64,000 bases of DNA from Glutinoglossum americanum (lineage: Eukaryota; Ascomycota; Geoglossomycetes; Geoglossales; Geoglossaceae): NCBI GenBank assembly GCA_020080175.1, contig JAGHQL010000002.1:124001-188000 (forward strand), written 5' to 3'. Under the pieces are notes generated by a model. It was not told where the DNA came from. It saw nothing but the letters and a program-made list of their open reading frames with translations, and searched no databases. Numbering within the stretch: the stretch's first letter is position 1; every line of letters begins with the position of its first letter. Shown piece after piece: positions 46,177-56,702 of this stretch. Both the position numbers and the translations under genes were made by a program.

Positions 46177-48996
46177 ATGAGTGCTCCACCTATGTTCATG
46201 ACGGATGAGGACATCCTCATGGACCATCCAGAAGATTTAGATCTTCAGGCTGCGGTTGCTGTGTCGATGGACGAGTTTGATTCTCTTGGCCAAGGAGATG
46301 GTTCGGAAGGGGTCGATGAATCCTCCTTCGAGAGTCAACCGTATTGGGAGGCCTATGAGGTAAGAGCTAATGCCGAAAAGGCCCGAATCACAACTGCAGC
46401 GCAGAAGGCCCTCTATGAACAGTCGAAGAGACTCCAGGACGCGACTCAGTATGCACTTGAAAAGCGCATTGACCTTCCCCTGCTGAATTCGGTTGATGCG
46501 GATACTTTAGTGTTTATTGATCCTCCTCCCATCACAAGGAGTGGTGAAGATGCCGGGTTGGCCCCAGCGGACAATGCACCACATCGCATGCGCAGTGACC
46601 GGCTCAAAGCCACAGGCTCCACTTATTTTTTGGATGCTCTGGGACCAACAAAACAATTTCGGGTTATTCGACGCCGACGTCTATCCCCTCTCCCTCCGGG
46701 GATTAAATATGTCATCGATCTTACGCCGCCAGAAGAAGGGGATATGGCTGTTGAACTGACGACCGAGCTCTCATGTCCTAAGGGTGTCCGGCAATATTTC
46801 CGCGCACAGCAGCGGTTTGGCGTACGAGCGCAGCTTGTCGGCGGCCATGACGACTTCCAAGAAAAGGGAATTATCAATAGGGCACAATATCCTTCTCCTT
46901 CAGTCTCAGAGGAAGCAGAGCCCATCCCGATGGATTATACCGCAGTTCGCCACCACTCAGCGATTGAACGCGTGCTGCACATTATCGAGGACCTTGACCC
47001 TAGGATAGATTCAGCACCTAAGATGTGGTCAGTGTTCTGCGTCGCGAAGTTCCTCGACTGTACTTCCAAGGTTGGGGACTACATAATTGGGTGGATCTAC
47101 ACTGAGAGGAACTATCGCTTTATTGAAACTCTTCCCGAAGTCGCCCTGAAGATCGCAGAAGGGTTGCAAAACTACATGTTATGCCGGGACGCCTTCAGCG
47201 TTCTTGTAGGCGAAGAGGCATTAGCAAGTGTGGGGAAAAGCATACCTGGAGGAAATTGGAGGTCTAGGACCCGTCGCCGGAGAGAGGAATTGGATCTGGA
47301 CTCATTCGTCACAAGAATGGAGTATGCGTCCAAAGCGTTTGCAGAGAGGGTCAACGCCACATTTACAGAACTTGTGCAAGCAAAGTGGATAACGGAAGTT
47401 GCGGAATACCAAAAGCTTGCTTCAATCTTGAAAACTCGTTTGAGCGGCAACTGTGGTGGCCTCGACACTCTTTCCAGTCACATTCGCAGTTTTATACGAA
47501 CGCGTATATACCTTGCACTCAGTGCATTACAACCACCCCCAACGGACCTCGGCGATTCAATTCTCCCCGAGGATCGTAACGGAAGAGAGTTGTTCCCGTA
47601 TACAACACATTTAGATCTCTATCTGGATATCCATCATAACGAAGCTTTACTACTTCGGCATTACTGGGATCAGTTGATGGATAAGAGTTTGTTGACTCAG
47701 GGATTCTCACAGCTTCTAGCCCCTCATGGTGTATGGGTTGCCGGCATTGATAGCTTCCAGAAGACGACCTGGCTCGACTTGCTTAGTGAGACGGAGAGAT
47801 TTAACTCCCGGCTAAATAATAAACTAGAAGCTAGGGAAATTACAAGCTTCCATGCTTCCAACTCCGTGGTCAGCATTCTTGGCTCTCGTACCGGGCCCTG
47901 TAGCACGGTTTTATCTAGAGCACCCCAATCGGAACCTTCTGCTAAGATGGACACGAGTGGTACCAATTACTTGCCGATCCGACAGAAGCACAGTCAAGAG
48001 GAATCTCCCCCAGCTATACAAGGCGCCGCAAGCTCCAAGGACTTGCCCGTACGGCTCAAATTCTGGGTCCAAGATCCAACTCCATCAATTTTGTTGAGCG
48101 CTGGACCTTCGAGGTCCCTGCCTGTTCGACCGGAAGAAGCCGGTTCCCGTTCGTCTGAGATTGGAGGGCTCACTGGGGGTACTATTGACCCGCGAGACAT
48201 GACTCTCTTGCAGCAAAAACATGGTTCACGCGAGGTCGTAGAACGCACGAGTGGGGCGGGGAAGGAGGGTCGAGAGCCAAATGAAAATGGCACCAAGGAG
48301 AAATTGTCGAGGATCTTTAAGAGACCATCAGGAATTACCCCACGGATAGCTACAGTGGAAGGAACGCTTTTGGGTGACGTCGTAGAAGACTGGGGGTTTG
48401 AAGAGTACATAGAACCACCTCGTGCGAACCATTCCTCCCTCCAATACCACCCATTCGATCTCCACCGTTTCCTCGGGCAGTGTACAGACCATATCCACGC
48501 TGTTGCGGAGAGAATGGGGAAGGGGAACGTCGGATTTGGTGCTTTCATAACTGAAACACTTCTCTGCCTTGACGAGAACGAGTTTAAATACCTTCCACTC
48601 TATGCGGGAGGCAACGACGACGGCTCCGGTGGTGTATTTGACCTACCGATCCCCAACGCTGTGGCGGGGCCCATAGGGCCAGGACCGAGGTACCACATTG
48701 GACAGGGCAGCACGGCGAGCAGTGAGTTTGACATGGTCGATGCGGGGAGCGCGGCATCGAGCTCGTTTGACACTTCTATGGGAGTGGAGGATGGGTATAG
48801 CGATCATTTAGACCGGAGGAATGTATATTCTGATGATGAAATGAGTGGGTATGATGTTAAAGGAAAGGGGAAGGCCAGGGAAGTTGATGAGGGGGATAGT
48901 ATGGGGGATGACTTGACGGTTGTGGATCATGGTTCAAGTGAGGACAACGATGAAGATTTCGTTGACGTCGGGGACATCTTGATGCATTCAAACTAA
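46177..48996 (+). CDS. Conserved-looking orphan protein, 939 residues, with N-terminal UIM-like motif
   Basis: One uninterrupted frame from the ATG at 46177. The N-terminus is acidic and contains PEDLDLQAAVAVSMDEFD (about residues 18-35), which fits the ubiquitin-interacting motif pattern of a hydrophobic/Ala core followed by Ser and Glu. Residues about 250-560 are regular and helical (IERVLHIIEDLDPRI, MWSVFCVAKFLDCTSKVGDY, RFIETLPEVALKIAEGLQNY, SHIRSFIRTRIYLALSAL), so a folded domain is likely. About 570-740 is polar and disordered. A second ordered block (HPFDLHRFLGQCTDHIHAVA) precedes an acidic tail ending EDFVDVGDILMHSN. No membrane helix or signal peptide. I do not recognise a family; a nuclear or cytosolic scaffold is possible. 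Confidence 0.75.
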   Translation: MSAPPMFMTDEDILMDHPEDLDLQAAVAVSMDEFDSLGQGDGSEGVDESSFESQPYWEAYEVRANAEKARITTAAQKALYEQSKRLQDATQYALEKRIDLPLLNSVDADTLVFIDPPPITRSGEDAGLAPADNAPHRMRSDRLKATGSTYFLDALGPTKQFRVIRRRRLSPLPPGIKYVIDLTPPEEGDMAVELTTELSCPKGVRQYFRAQQRFGVRAQLVGGHDDFQEKGIINRAQYPSPSVSEEAEPIPMDYTAVRHHSAIERVLHIIEDLDPRIDSAPKMWSVFCVAKFLDCTSKVGDYIIGWIYTERNYRFIETLPEVALKIAEGLQNYMLCRDAFSVLVGEEALASVGKSIPGGNWRSRTRRRREELDLDSFVTRMEYASKAFAERVNATFTELVQAKWITEVAEYQKLASILKTRLSGNCGGLDTLSSHIRSFIRTRIYLALSALQPPPTDLGDSILPEDRNGRELFPYTTHLDLYLDIHHNEALLLRHYWDQLMDKSLLTQGFSQLLAPHGVWVAGIDSFQKTTWLDLLSETERFNSRLNNKLEAREITSFHASNSVVSILGSRTGPCSTVLSRAPQSEPSAKMDTSGTNYLPIRQKHSQEESPPAIQGAASSKDLPVRLKFWVQDPTPSILLSAGPSRSLPVRPEEAGSRSSEIGGLTGGTIDPRDMTLLQQKHGSREVVERTSGAGKEGREPNENGTKEKLSRIFKRPSGITPRIATVEGTLLGDVVEDWGFEEYIEPPRANHSSLQYHPFDLHRFLGQCTDHIHAVAERMGKGNVGFGAFITETLLCLDENEFKYLPLYAGGNDDGSGGVFDLPIPNAVAGPIGPGPRYHIGQGSTASSEFDMVDAGSAASSSFDTSMGVEDGYSDHLDRRNVYSDDEMSGYDVKGKGKAREVDEGDSMGDDLTVVDHGSSEDNDEDFVDVGDILMHSN

Positions 48997-49461
48997 CACG
49001 TTCCCTTCATCTCTAGTTCCAACTGCTTTTTCTTCTTTCCCACCTGTATCGTAGAAAATCTCAGGTGGTCATTTTCACTTGGAGGCGTTATAAAGTGAGC
49101 ATGATATCCACATTGCATGCGTGCAAGGAAGATAGTTACTAGCTTGGGAAGAAACGGGTAAGGATAGATATGAACCTCAATTGATGACATCGAGTTTTCA
49201 AGCTTCTTCAACACCTCGGAGGCTGGCTGCCAAAAATGCAGTGAGGCGGGAGGAAACAGCTTTGCTATCTGTGATGTACAGCTCAACGAAAACAACAGAA
49301 AAAACCCCCTCGTGATAAGTCCGGTAGCGCCGGTTTTCAAATAAAAAGCAGGTCCGCCATGTAACATGTACTAAGCCATTAAATTTTTAACGGGGTGGAA
49401 AAGCGCTTAAGAACTACAGGTGTTGTAACAAGAGGTGAAGGTGCTACGTTTCCCTGGCAGT
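48997..49461. other. Intergenic region between convergent genes
   Basis: No gene seen. It should hold the 3' ends of the orphan gene and the VAMP7-type gene. Confidence 0.6.
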
Positions 49462-50334
49462 TCAACCCACACATTTTTTCCAACCTGTGGTATAAAACAC
49501 CGTTAGCATCAGTACACAAGAGGGAAGGGAGGCTATTTATCGAGAGTCCGTGACCTACCAGGAAACCCACACCCAAAACCGACAAACAAATACACCAAAA
49601 AAATAATCACAAAAGCCAACAACACCATCAACTTGACATTCTTCCACCACATCCTCCTCCTCAACCCCCGGCTCCTGACCCGGAACTCGTGTGCACTACC
49701 CCCAAGCCGATCCGTCTTATCAACCAAAAGATCGATCCTCTCCCCCCTCTCCAGCACCCTCTCAATATTCTGCGTCATAATCCCCCTAACGTCCTCAATC
49801 TCCGCCTGCACATTCTCAATCGCATCGTCCTGCCCCGCCTTCGTCGTCCCGTACTCGACCATCAGCGTCTTGAGCACGGCGTTGAACCCCGCGGCCCCGT
49901 ACGGCGGCATGGCGGCGAAATCGGTGCTCTCCGGGCTGTGGGCCGCGAGGAATCGCTTCTTGATCTCGAAGAGGAAGCCGAAGGGGATGCGCCGGCCTAT
50001 GTCGCTGCGGGCGATGACGAGGTAGGTTAGCCCCCCCGCGCTGGGGGAGGAGACATCGTATTCTGAGGGGGAGGAGGCGATGTAATGGATGAAGTTTTGG
50101 TTATGGGTGTAGGTTAGTTTTTGTGGAGCGGAGTGGTCGATTTTCGGGAGGATTAGGGATGCGAGGGAGGGGGTGCCTGAGGCGGAGGCGGTGGAGTGCT
50201 CAGTAAGGATTGTAGTGTTGTAGGCGATGCAGGAGCTGGTTTGTGAAGCGGGAGGTGAGCTTTGAGTGAACACTTGGGGAGAAAGCTATTACGTACTATA
50301 GAAGCGGTGTTTGGTTTGAGGATGAGGACGCCAT
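49462..50334 (-). CDS. VAMP7-type longin R-SNARE
   Basis: Exons 50334-50297, 50259-49559 and 49484-49462 give 253 residues. The start MASSSSNQTPLLYSPP comes from the first exon. A longin domain follows (IAYNTTILTEHST, NFIHYIASSP, GLTYLVIARSDIGRRIPFGF, LFEIKKRFLAA). The SNARE motif runs about residues 165-220 (DDAIENVQAEIEDVRGIMTQ, NIERVLERGERIDLLVDKT) with the zero-layer Arg in NIERVL. A single C-terminal anchor is KLMVLLAFVIIFLVYLFVGF, and the last exon adds only GWKKCVG. This is the fungal VAMP7/Nyv1-like vacuolar or endosomal R-SNARE for membrane fusion. The 23-bp last coding exon is easy to miss, since reading through the intron gives a different tail. Confidence 0.92.
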
Positions 50335-50785
50335 TTTAAAGACTTGGTCGACCTCGCTTTCAAAATTATGACCGGCAAAACCCTAATTCAGTATATGGAG
50401 TTCTTGGTGCAGTATTGTTTGGTACACGTAAGTTGTTGTTGCCTCAAGGTAGGATGATGGCGACAAATGCATCAAATGGTGGGGTTGACTAAGCGACTGA
50501 TACTTGATTGACCGAATCAATGAGAAAGTTGTCCAAATCTGCACTTTACGAAAAGTCCTTCATACTGTGGCTCTAGGGAGTGGACTGCGATTCAGCAATC
50601 ACCACTCCCACGTTGGTATAGTACAGGTCAAATGCTAGGAGAGCCGTTTATCGTTAGGACGTGAATCTCGCTGTGATGGACTGCCCTAAAACGCCTCCCT
50701 TCTGCCCATAACAATTCGAGATCCGTAATTGCGCCTTAAGGGTATCATGCCCTATATAACCCCATAACAAAGTCCCGCATTCCAA
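50335..50785. other. Intergenic region
   Basis: Upstream of the SNARE gene and downstream of GID8. No gene seen. Confidence 0.6.
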
Positions 50786-51940
50786 TCAAGTCATCATGCC
50801 TTCAGCCTCTCCATTACCTTGTGTCACACCACTAGATGTAGGGTGATCCTCAAGATCCAGGCCAAGATCAAGCGTTGGCGGAAGATCCTTCTTAGCCTCT
50901 CTAGCCTTCTGTTCCGCCCAAGCCCTCAATCTTACTAGAACTCTAAGTTTTGCCTCTTTTGGAGCTCTTTGGCTGACAAGTATCGCTTCATTGACCTTGT
51001 TAGCAACGATCTGGCGAAGACTAGGATGAAGTAAAGACGCCAGGGGCGGTACGAGGTTATCGGGAGGAAATATTAAGAGCGCCATTGTGCGCTCCAGATC
51101 CTCAAGGAATTCCGGATTAGTGGGAGCACGTGGAGCTAGTTGAGTTGTTGCAAAGTTAAGGGCTGGAGTTATGTCACCATTGGGATGTGAGGTGCATTCT
51201 CGAATAAGTTCGACTAGCTGTAGGCGGAGAAGTGCGAAGTGGAGGGTAGGATTTGAGTCGAGAATCTTGAGCGAGCGATAGTTAGTACAAGCCATCACAG
51301 CGTAGATGTGGTAAGATAAAAGATTCAAATTTGCTCATACTGAGGACTGAAGAATGGTGTTTTTTTCTCATCAACACCCAAAAGGGTATATGAGTGGTGC
51401 ATGAAACAGGTGTCTAATCATAGCAAAGATATAAGGGCTGCGGGCGAGGAAGAAACCTCAACTGACTGACCTGCGGATTCAGCTCATTGATATTTTCAAT
51501 AGCAGTCTGTATATCACCACGGTGAATGGCACTTTGGATTTCCACCCGCTCTTGCATAGAATCAATATCCACTGTAGGTTGGATATTTGCCTCAGCAGCA
51601 AACTTCGTTGCTGCTAGTGGATACCCTTCACTTATCAGATAATCCATTATTACCATATTAATGTCTCTGTTAAGAAATTCGAGAGTATTAGCAGACTCGA
51701 ACTCATGGTACGATTTGAGAGTTGTTGTATGACCAGAGATTCCGAGGATTTAAAATCAGATGCGCAAGTTAACATATTCTCCTCAAGATATATCAGAGAG
51801 ATTCCCAACTTGAATTTCGAAATCATCACAGTAGCTCCTCCGCTGTGCGGCTGAAGATCCAGAGGTAAAGGGAGATGAAATAACACCTACGCTTTAGAAG
51901 TTCTTATTTCATCTACGCGCCGTTCGAATGCATGCCGCAT
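50786..51940 (-). CDS. GID8: GID/CTLH ubiquitin ligase complex subunit Gid8
   Basis: Exons 51940-51891, 51666-51471 and 51265-50786 give 241 residues, the usual size. The N-terminus MRHAFERRVDEIRTSKADIN leads into the LisH motif (VIMDYLISEGYPLAATKFAA) and the CTLH domain (VEIQSAIHRGDIQTAIENIN). After the second intron come DSNPTLHFALLRLQLVELIR and the CRA region (TPALNFATTQLAPRAPTNPE, FLEDLERTMALLIF). Gid8 is the scaffold that links the catalytic RING pair to substrate receptors in the complex that destroys gluconeogenic enzymes in yeast. Both introns are over 200 bp, longer than the local norm. The frame in front of the chosen ATG is open with STASTTTP, so a start in a further upstream exon is possible. 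Confidence 0.92.
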
Positions 51941-52402
51941 CGGGGTTGTTGTAGAGGCTGTGGATGAGGTCTGATGTTGTCAGGCGTAAGCTCAAGGATA
52001 AGCTTAAGCTCAGCACACTCTGGGAAACGAACCATCTTCTCAAAAAGACTACTGCAACCCCATACACTACTAGAACGGCCTAGTCCTAAGGTGTAGATGT
52101 AGACGTAGAGTTAAAGATTAGTTGCGGAAGGATAAGGTTAGTGTTTTGGAGAAGGGTGAGAAGCGGAAGGAGAAAAGTGGGAAAGTTTATGTGGTAGGTC
52201 CTTGGCTGTCGATGAGTTGCTGAAATTAGCGACGAGCCTCAGGTACTACTCCAGCCACAAGCCACGACTCCCACTCGAGCATAGCGCACCCCCCATCCCG
52301 ACCTAGTTACCCTAAGTATCATGATATGAGAGGATAGGGTTAATCATTTGGCGGCCTGAGCTGGCTACTTTGCCATTTAACATATGCAAATAGGATACCA
52401 AG
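51941..52402. other. Divergent intergenic region of GID8 and uridine kinase
   Basis: About 460 bp. A minus-strand stretch near 52040-51960 (MVRFPECAELKLILELTPDN) is open and coding-like; it may be an upstream exon or a short upstream frame of GID8. Otherwise nothing is seen. Confidence 0.45.
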
Positions 52403-54115
52403 ATGCAGAGCGCTCATTATTCCCCACCATGGGCGGACATGTATATGGTAGGAATAGCTGGAAGCTCTGGTTCTGGAAAGACTTCATTTGCGGTGAAGGT
52501 CGTATCATCTCTGGACCTACCGTGGGTGGTGATTCTTTCAATGGTATAGATCATGAATCCTAGCGTATTTCAAAAGTGTCTAATATTCTGACCAGGACTC
52601 ATTTTATAAGTCTTTAACTCCTGAGCAGTCAGAAGTTGCCTTTAGAAATGAATATGACTTTGATTCCCCCAACGCCATTGATTTCGACATATTGGTCGAC
52701 TGTTTGGAGGCTTTGAAGCAAGGGTCTGCGGATCAATTGCCATAACTGGAAGACTCTACTTAGTCTGACTTGATTTAATTACAGCAAAAAAGTGGAAATT
52801 CCGACCTATTCTTTCGCAAAACATCAGCGGCAGGAGAAGACGGTATCAGTATACTCGCCCCATGTTTTGATCTTGGAAGGCATATTTGCACTGTATGATC
52901 AGAGGATTCTGGACCTTCTAGATGTCAAGGTACTGACTTTGGCATGCGTCGAACCCCCATGCATTTTGTGTTGATTGGACAAACAGATATTTGCAGAGGA
53001 GGACCTGGATGTTTGTCTTGGCCGGAGAAGTGCGTAACTAAGTTTCGTCGCTCTGGATTAACGGCTGACTGCTTGTGAGCAAACAAGTTCTTCGTGATGT
53101 CAGAGATCGAGGCAGAGATGTCGAAGGTTGTCTCAAACAGTGGTTCGGGTTTGTCAAGCCAAACTTCGTGCGATACGTTGAGCCGCAGAAGAAAAATGCC
53201 GACATAATTGTACAGCGTGGTATAGAAAATAAAATTGCAATGGGTAGATTAGCCTTCTTGGGCCTGACTTCGGATACTAACAGGAAGCAGACATTGTCGT
53301 TAAACACATACAACGGACGCTAGTGGAAAAATCTGAGAAGCATAGAGCGGAATTGCAGAAACTAGGGAAAGAGGTTTCAGAAGAACCATTGTCATCCAGT
53401 GTGTTGCTTCTCAGGCAGACTCCCCAGCTGCTTGGCATGAGCACCATCCTTCAGAATGAGGAGACCAACCGGGAAGACTTCATATTCTACTTTGATAGGC
53501 TAGCGACTCTGCTGGTTGAGCGGTAAGGTTGGCTTGTGATCACCGATACTGGTATCTGATCTAATATCCTCACAGCGCCATGGAAAACTTCCGATTCGAA
53601 GCAAAGATAGTTCAATCGCCTCAGGGGAGTCTATATAAGGGTCTACAACCTGCAGGTGAAGTACGTTCTCCAGCTGCAATACGTTCCAGCGGACCCTCCC
53701 AACAGCTTCTTTACAGGTCAGTGCAGTGGTGATTCTTCGGTCCGGCACAACACTAGAAACTGGTCTCAAACGGATTATTCCCGACTGCCGAACGGGTCGG
53801 CTATTAATCCAGTCCAACATCCGAACCGGTGAACCAGAGCTGCACTATAGAAAACTTCCTGAAGACATCGCAAGCCATGATGGCGTCCTGTTGCTGGATC
53901 CCCAGATCTCTAGTGGAGGCGCGGCCTTGATGGCGGTGAAGGTGCTGGTTGATCATGGAGTGGCGGAGGAGAAGGTCGTCTTTGTTACGTATGTAGCGGA
54001 GAAGATAGGCTTAAACCGGCTAACGATGGTTTTCCCTGGAATCAAGGTCGTGGTGGGAAGAGTGGTCGAGGAGTTTGAGAAGCGGTGGGTTGAGGAACGG
54101 TACCTAGGCTGTTAA
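52403..54115 (+). CDS. URK1: Uridine/cytidine kinase with C-terminal UPRT-like domain
   Basis: Eight exons (52403-52543, 52596-52723, 52785-52929, 52987-53029, 53088-53243, 53291-53522, 53576-53660, 53717-54115) give 442 residues. Start MQSAHYSPPWADMYMVGIAG includes the P-loop GSSGSGKTS (about residues 21-29). VVILSMDSFYKSL, NEYDFDSPNAIDFDIL, HVLILEGIFALYDQRILDL, and the lid block GRRILRDVRDRGRDVEG are diagnostic of uridine kinases. The second half is uracil-phosphoribosyltransferase-like: GLKRIIPDCRTGRLLIQSN and VLLLDPQISSGGAALMAVKV, the PRPP-binding-type loop. It salvages uridine and cytidine to UMP and CMP with ATP or GTP in the cytosol. The C-terminal domain in this family is often regulatory rather than active. 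Confidence 0.94.
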
Positions 54116-54342
54116 GGGATGGCGACGAAGGTGAAAAGCATGGCGATGGCTACATAGATAGGACTGCAATTTGAAGTTCTTCTATACTGGTGTGAAATCG
54201 TCAACTCCTCACACCTTAGTTTGGATTGTGTAGAACTGGATGACTATGGTCGTCGGTAGTGTCAGTTTGCTCTGTTTACATGAAATCATCCTAAACTCGC
54301 TCTTTCATGCATCCTCTAAACGGACCCTCCCTCTCTTCTCGA

Positions 54343-54954
54343 TTAGGGCGACATCAAAATCATCCTCATTTCAGCCATTTTCTCCAGATGATCACCCTTA
54401 GACGCTGGTATGCCCCGAGGGGCAGGAACCACTAAATACCGAAGATTAACCATATCCAATCCCCTAACATGCCGGTACAGAAATTCTCTGGCGGCGTGTC
54501 CTCCGTGATTATGACCATTACCCGGGTACACAAAATACTTGCCCGTGAAAGTTACCCATGTTACCGTGATTGATAGCTCTCGGAGGCTTCGGCAGGTCTT
54601 GAGAATCCTCATAGCAGCGTATGCCTCAATCCCGATCCATCTGAAGTCCAATTTGCGAATGAGGCGGCGGAAGCGGAGGGGGATGAGCGTGAGGGTCGCG
54701 CGCAGATTCGGAAGGTCCCTAAACTCGAAATAGGTCTTTGTAAAAAACTCTACCTCGAATTCACCCTTAATCCCTTTGCAGACTAGACGGAGGACGAGGC
54801 TGGCTCTGTGTAGGGCCATCCTCTCACGATGTGTTAAGCACCCCCCGGTGCCCGCCACATAGGAATATATTACCAACCTTAGCTCAGCTGGGAGCCTAAG
54901 GATCGGGCTAATGTTGGCGTTGATGTTGGCGTTGATGGCAGTGAATGTAGACAT
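54343..54954 (-). CDS. Small F-box-like fungal protein
   Basis: A single frame of 204 residues from the ATG at 54952-54954 (MSTFTAINANINANISPILR). The block ILRLPAELRLVIYSYVAG, then LHRASLVLRLVCKGIKGEF, is the F-box-like entry motif of the same broad fungal family as the gene at 42.8 kb, but the proteins are otherwise different. The following part has weak leucine-rich-like repeats (RRLIRKLDFRWIGIEAYAAM, CRSLRELSITVTW, VNLRYLVVPAP). The short duplication NANINANI near the start reflects a small DNA tandem repeat. Function unknown. Confidence 0.7.
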   Translation of the reverse strand: MSTFTAINANINANISPILRLPAELRLVIYSYVAGTGGCLTHRERMALHRASLVLRLVCKGIKGEFEVEFFTKTYFEFRDLPNLRATLTLIPLRFRRLIRKLDFRWIGIEAYAAMRILKTCRSLRELSITVTWVTFTGKYFVYPGNGHNHGGHAAREFLYRHVRGLDMVNLRYLVVPAPRGIPASKGDHLEKMAEMRMILMSP

Positions 54955-55009
54955 TCCCAAGGCGGTCTAACTTATGACTGAAGATAACGACTGGAATTTG
55001 GAATTCTGG

Positions 55010-55400
55010 TGAAGTCGAGGAAGAGCACAGCGACTTTGGTGGCCGGAACTTGGAATAATAGTGGGGGAACTGGAACAGGGCACAGTGCTTTCGATGATGG
55101 CCGAGGCTTGGATTGCCGGTGGAGGAATTGAAGGAGGTCGCAGCGCTTTCGATGATGACCGGAGCTTGGAAGATTGGTGGGATCTGAGCTTGAAATGCGG
55201 ATGAAGATACCAAGGAGGGGTGTAATGGTTTGCTGATGGCCTGAGCCTGGAAAGTCGATGGGATATGAATATCGGGAAAGAGCAGAGCGGTCCTGATTGT
55301 GGATAGGGCTTGAAATATTGATGAGCAATTCGAAGGAACGAGTGTTCTAGATGATAACCAGGGCTTGAAATCAACAAAGGGATCGAGGAAGAGCATAAGT
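55010..55400. repeat. Degenerate minisatellite, about 60-65-bp units
   Basis: About six diverged units recur, each with a core like gctttcgatgatgaccggag followed by cttgg and a GA-rich spacer (clearest at about 55085, 55145 and 55210). Frames through it on the minus strand are repeat-derived and not called as genes. Confidence 0.7.
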
Positions 55401-55512
55401 TGAGTAGTGAGTGAAGTGGGTGAAAATAAACAACCTGCGATGAGATGCGCGCCTGCCATTCTCTTATATACAAAACATCATAGTTCTCCCCCCTCTTCCT
55501 AACCCTACCTCT

Positions 55513-56297
55513 TTACTTCGTCCTGATGTGCTTTAGCTTATTCGCGGAATATAGGAAGTTATTTGCATATGCCTTTGGAATGAATTTCCGCACATTGGGC
55601 TCCTGCACAAAATATTCATATCCTTGCTTCTCTGCAAAATTGATTGCGTCTTCCTTTGACTTGAAGTTCAGGTGCGTGCCCTGCACAAAATCTGCAGACG
55701 ATTGCCAGCCCATTGTAGGGTTCTCCCACCGGTGGCCCTTCTGAAGTATGTCCCAATCCATGCGCCAGTGATGGCTGTGCCATTCGCCGGACTGGGTAGC
55801 CGGTTTCGAAGGTTGGTAGATTCTAGTACCAGGAAGGCTAATTAGTATAAGATACATAGAGTTAAACGTATCTGCAGGCGAGCATACCGCACGGTCCTTG
55901 CTTGCAACTCTATTGGAGCACCTGATAGCACAGCTGCAGGGAGAACATCCCCCTCTTCACTACCATCCATCACCACTTTTGGAATTGGGGAGAATGAACT
56001 TTTGATAGCTGTCAGCACAGCCTCGCCTCTATAGGATACCAAATTGGAGACTCACGAAGTGGCATGGTCAATAGGGTGACCGTATTCGGGAGGCTTATGT
56101 CGAACTACCGCCGTCGAAGCATCCGGAATCTTTAGGAGAGATCTCTGTTGGACAGTGTCTGAAGGGGAATCGCCTGGACTCGATTTCGGAACAGGAGTAC
56201 CAGAGCTTTTAGTTCGGACTAAGGTCAATGTCCGGCTTGAGCCCGGTGCCAGGGGTGACAACAGTCTGCCAGCGGTGGGTGGCCGTAGCAATGGCAT
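55513..56297 (-). CDS. NDUFS4: Mitochondrial complex I subunit NDUFS4 (21-kDa type)
   Basis: Exons 56297-56056, 56028-55888 and 55822-55513 give 230 residues. The N-terminus MPLLRPPTAGRLLSPLAPGS is basic with many Ser and Pro, as a mitochondrial presequence. The conserved core is nearly complete: VLSGAPIELQARTVRIYQPS, SGEWHSHHWRMDWDILQKGH, RWENPTMGWQSSADFVQGTH, FAEKQGYEYFVQEPNVRKFI and PKAYANNFLYSANKLKHIRT. NDUFS4 is an accessory subunit of the matrix arm of NADH:ubiquinone oxidoreductase needed for stable N-module assembly. The first two introns are very short (27 and 65 bp by my reading); the 27-bp one is unusually small and its borders deserve transcript support. Confidence 0.93.
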
Positions 56298-56702
56298 AGG
56301 TCGTCGAGTGGTAGCGATGTCGAGTTTCGTTTAATACAAGCAAACTGTTCCTGGAATATGGGATTTCTCCGAATCAAGGGTGTTGGAGAATCAGTGACGG
56401 AAAGGAAAGGGAGTGGAATATCTCTAGATTTTACACCATATATCGACTGACTGGGTGAGATGCTGTGAAGAGGTGGGAACCTAAGGTCGGCTATAATTAC
56501 TATGCGAGACCAAGTAGTTCCTGATTAGTCACTTCGCGAGGTCCTCACAGAACGTCCATCTCGCCCGGTTCATTTTCGGTATCCCCAACATCTCATTGAA
56601 AACAACCTACCTGATCAATTACACTCAAGATTGATGTCAGTCAAGCCTCCATTGGCATGTATAAGCTGCATGTACTTAGCTGACACAAGGCCAGCCCTTA
56701 TC
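56298..56702. other. Divergent promoter region of two mitochondrial genes
   Basis: About 400 bp between NDUFS4 (-) and ATP17 (+). Two nuclear genes for oxidative phosphorylation share this divergent region. No gene seen in it. Confidence 0.6.

Noticed and set aside
54967-55473. Minus-strand Ser/Pro/His-rich frames of 118-183 codons
   Set aside because: Three overlapping frames of similar length come from the minisatellite; none has a family feature.
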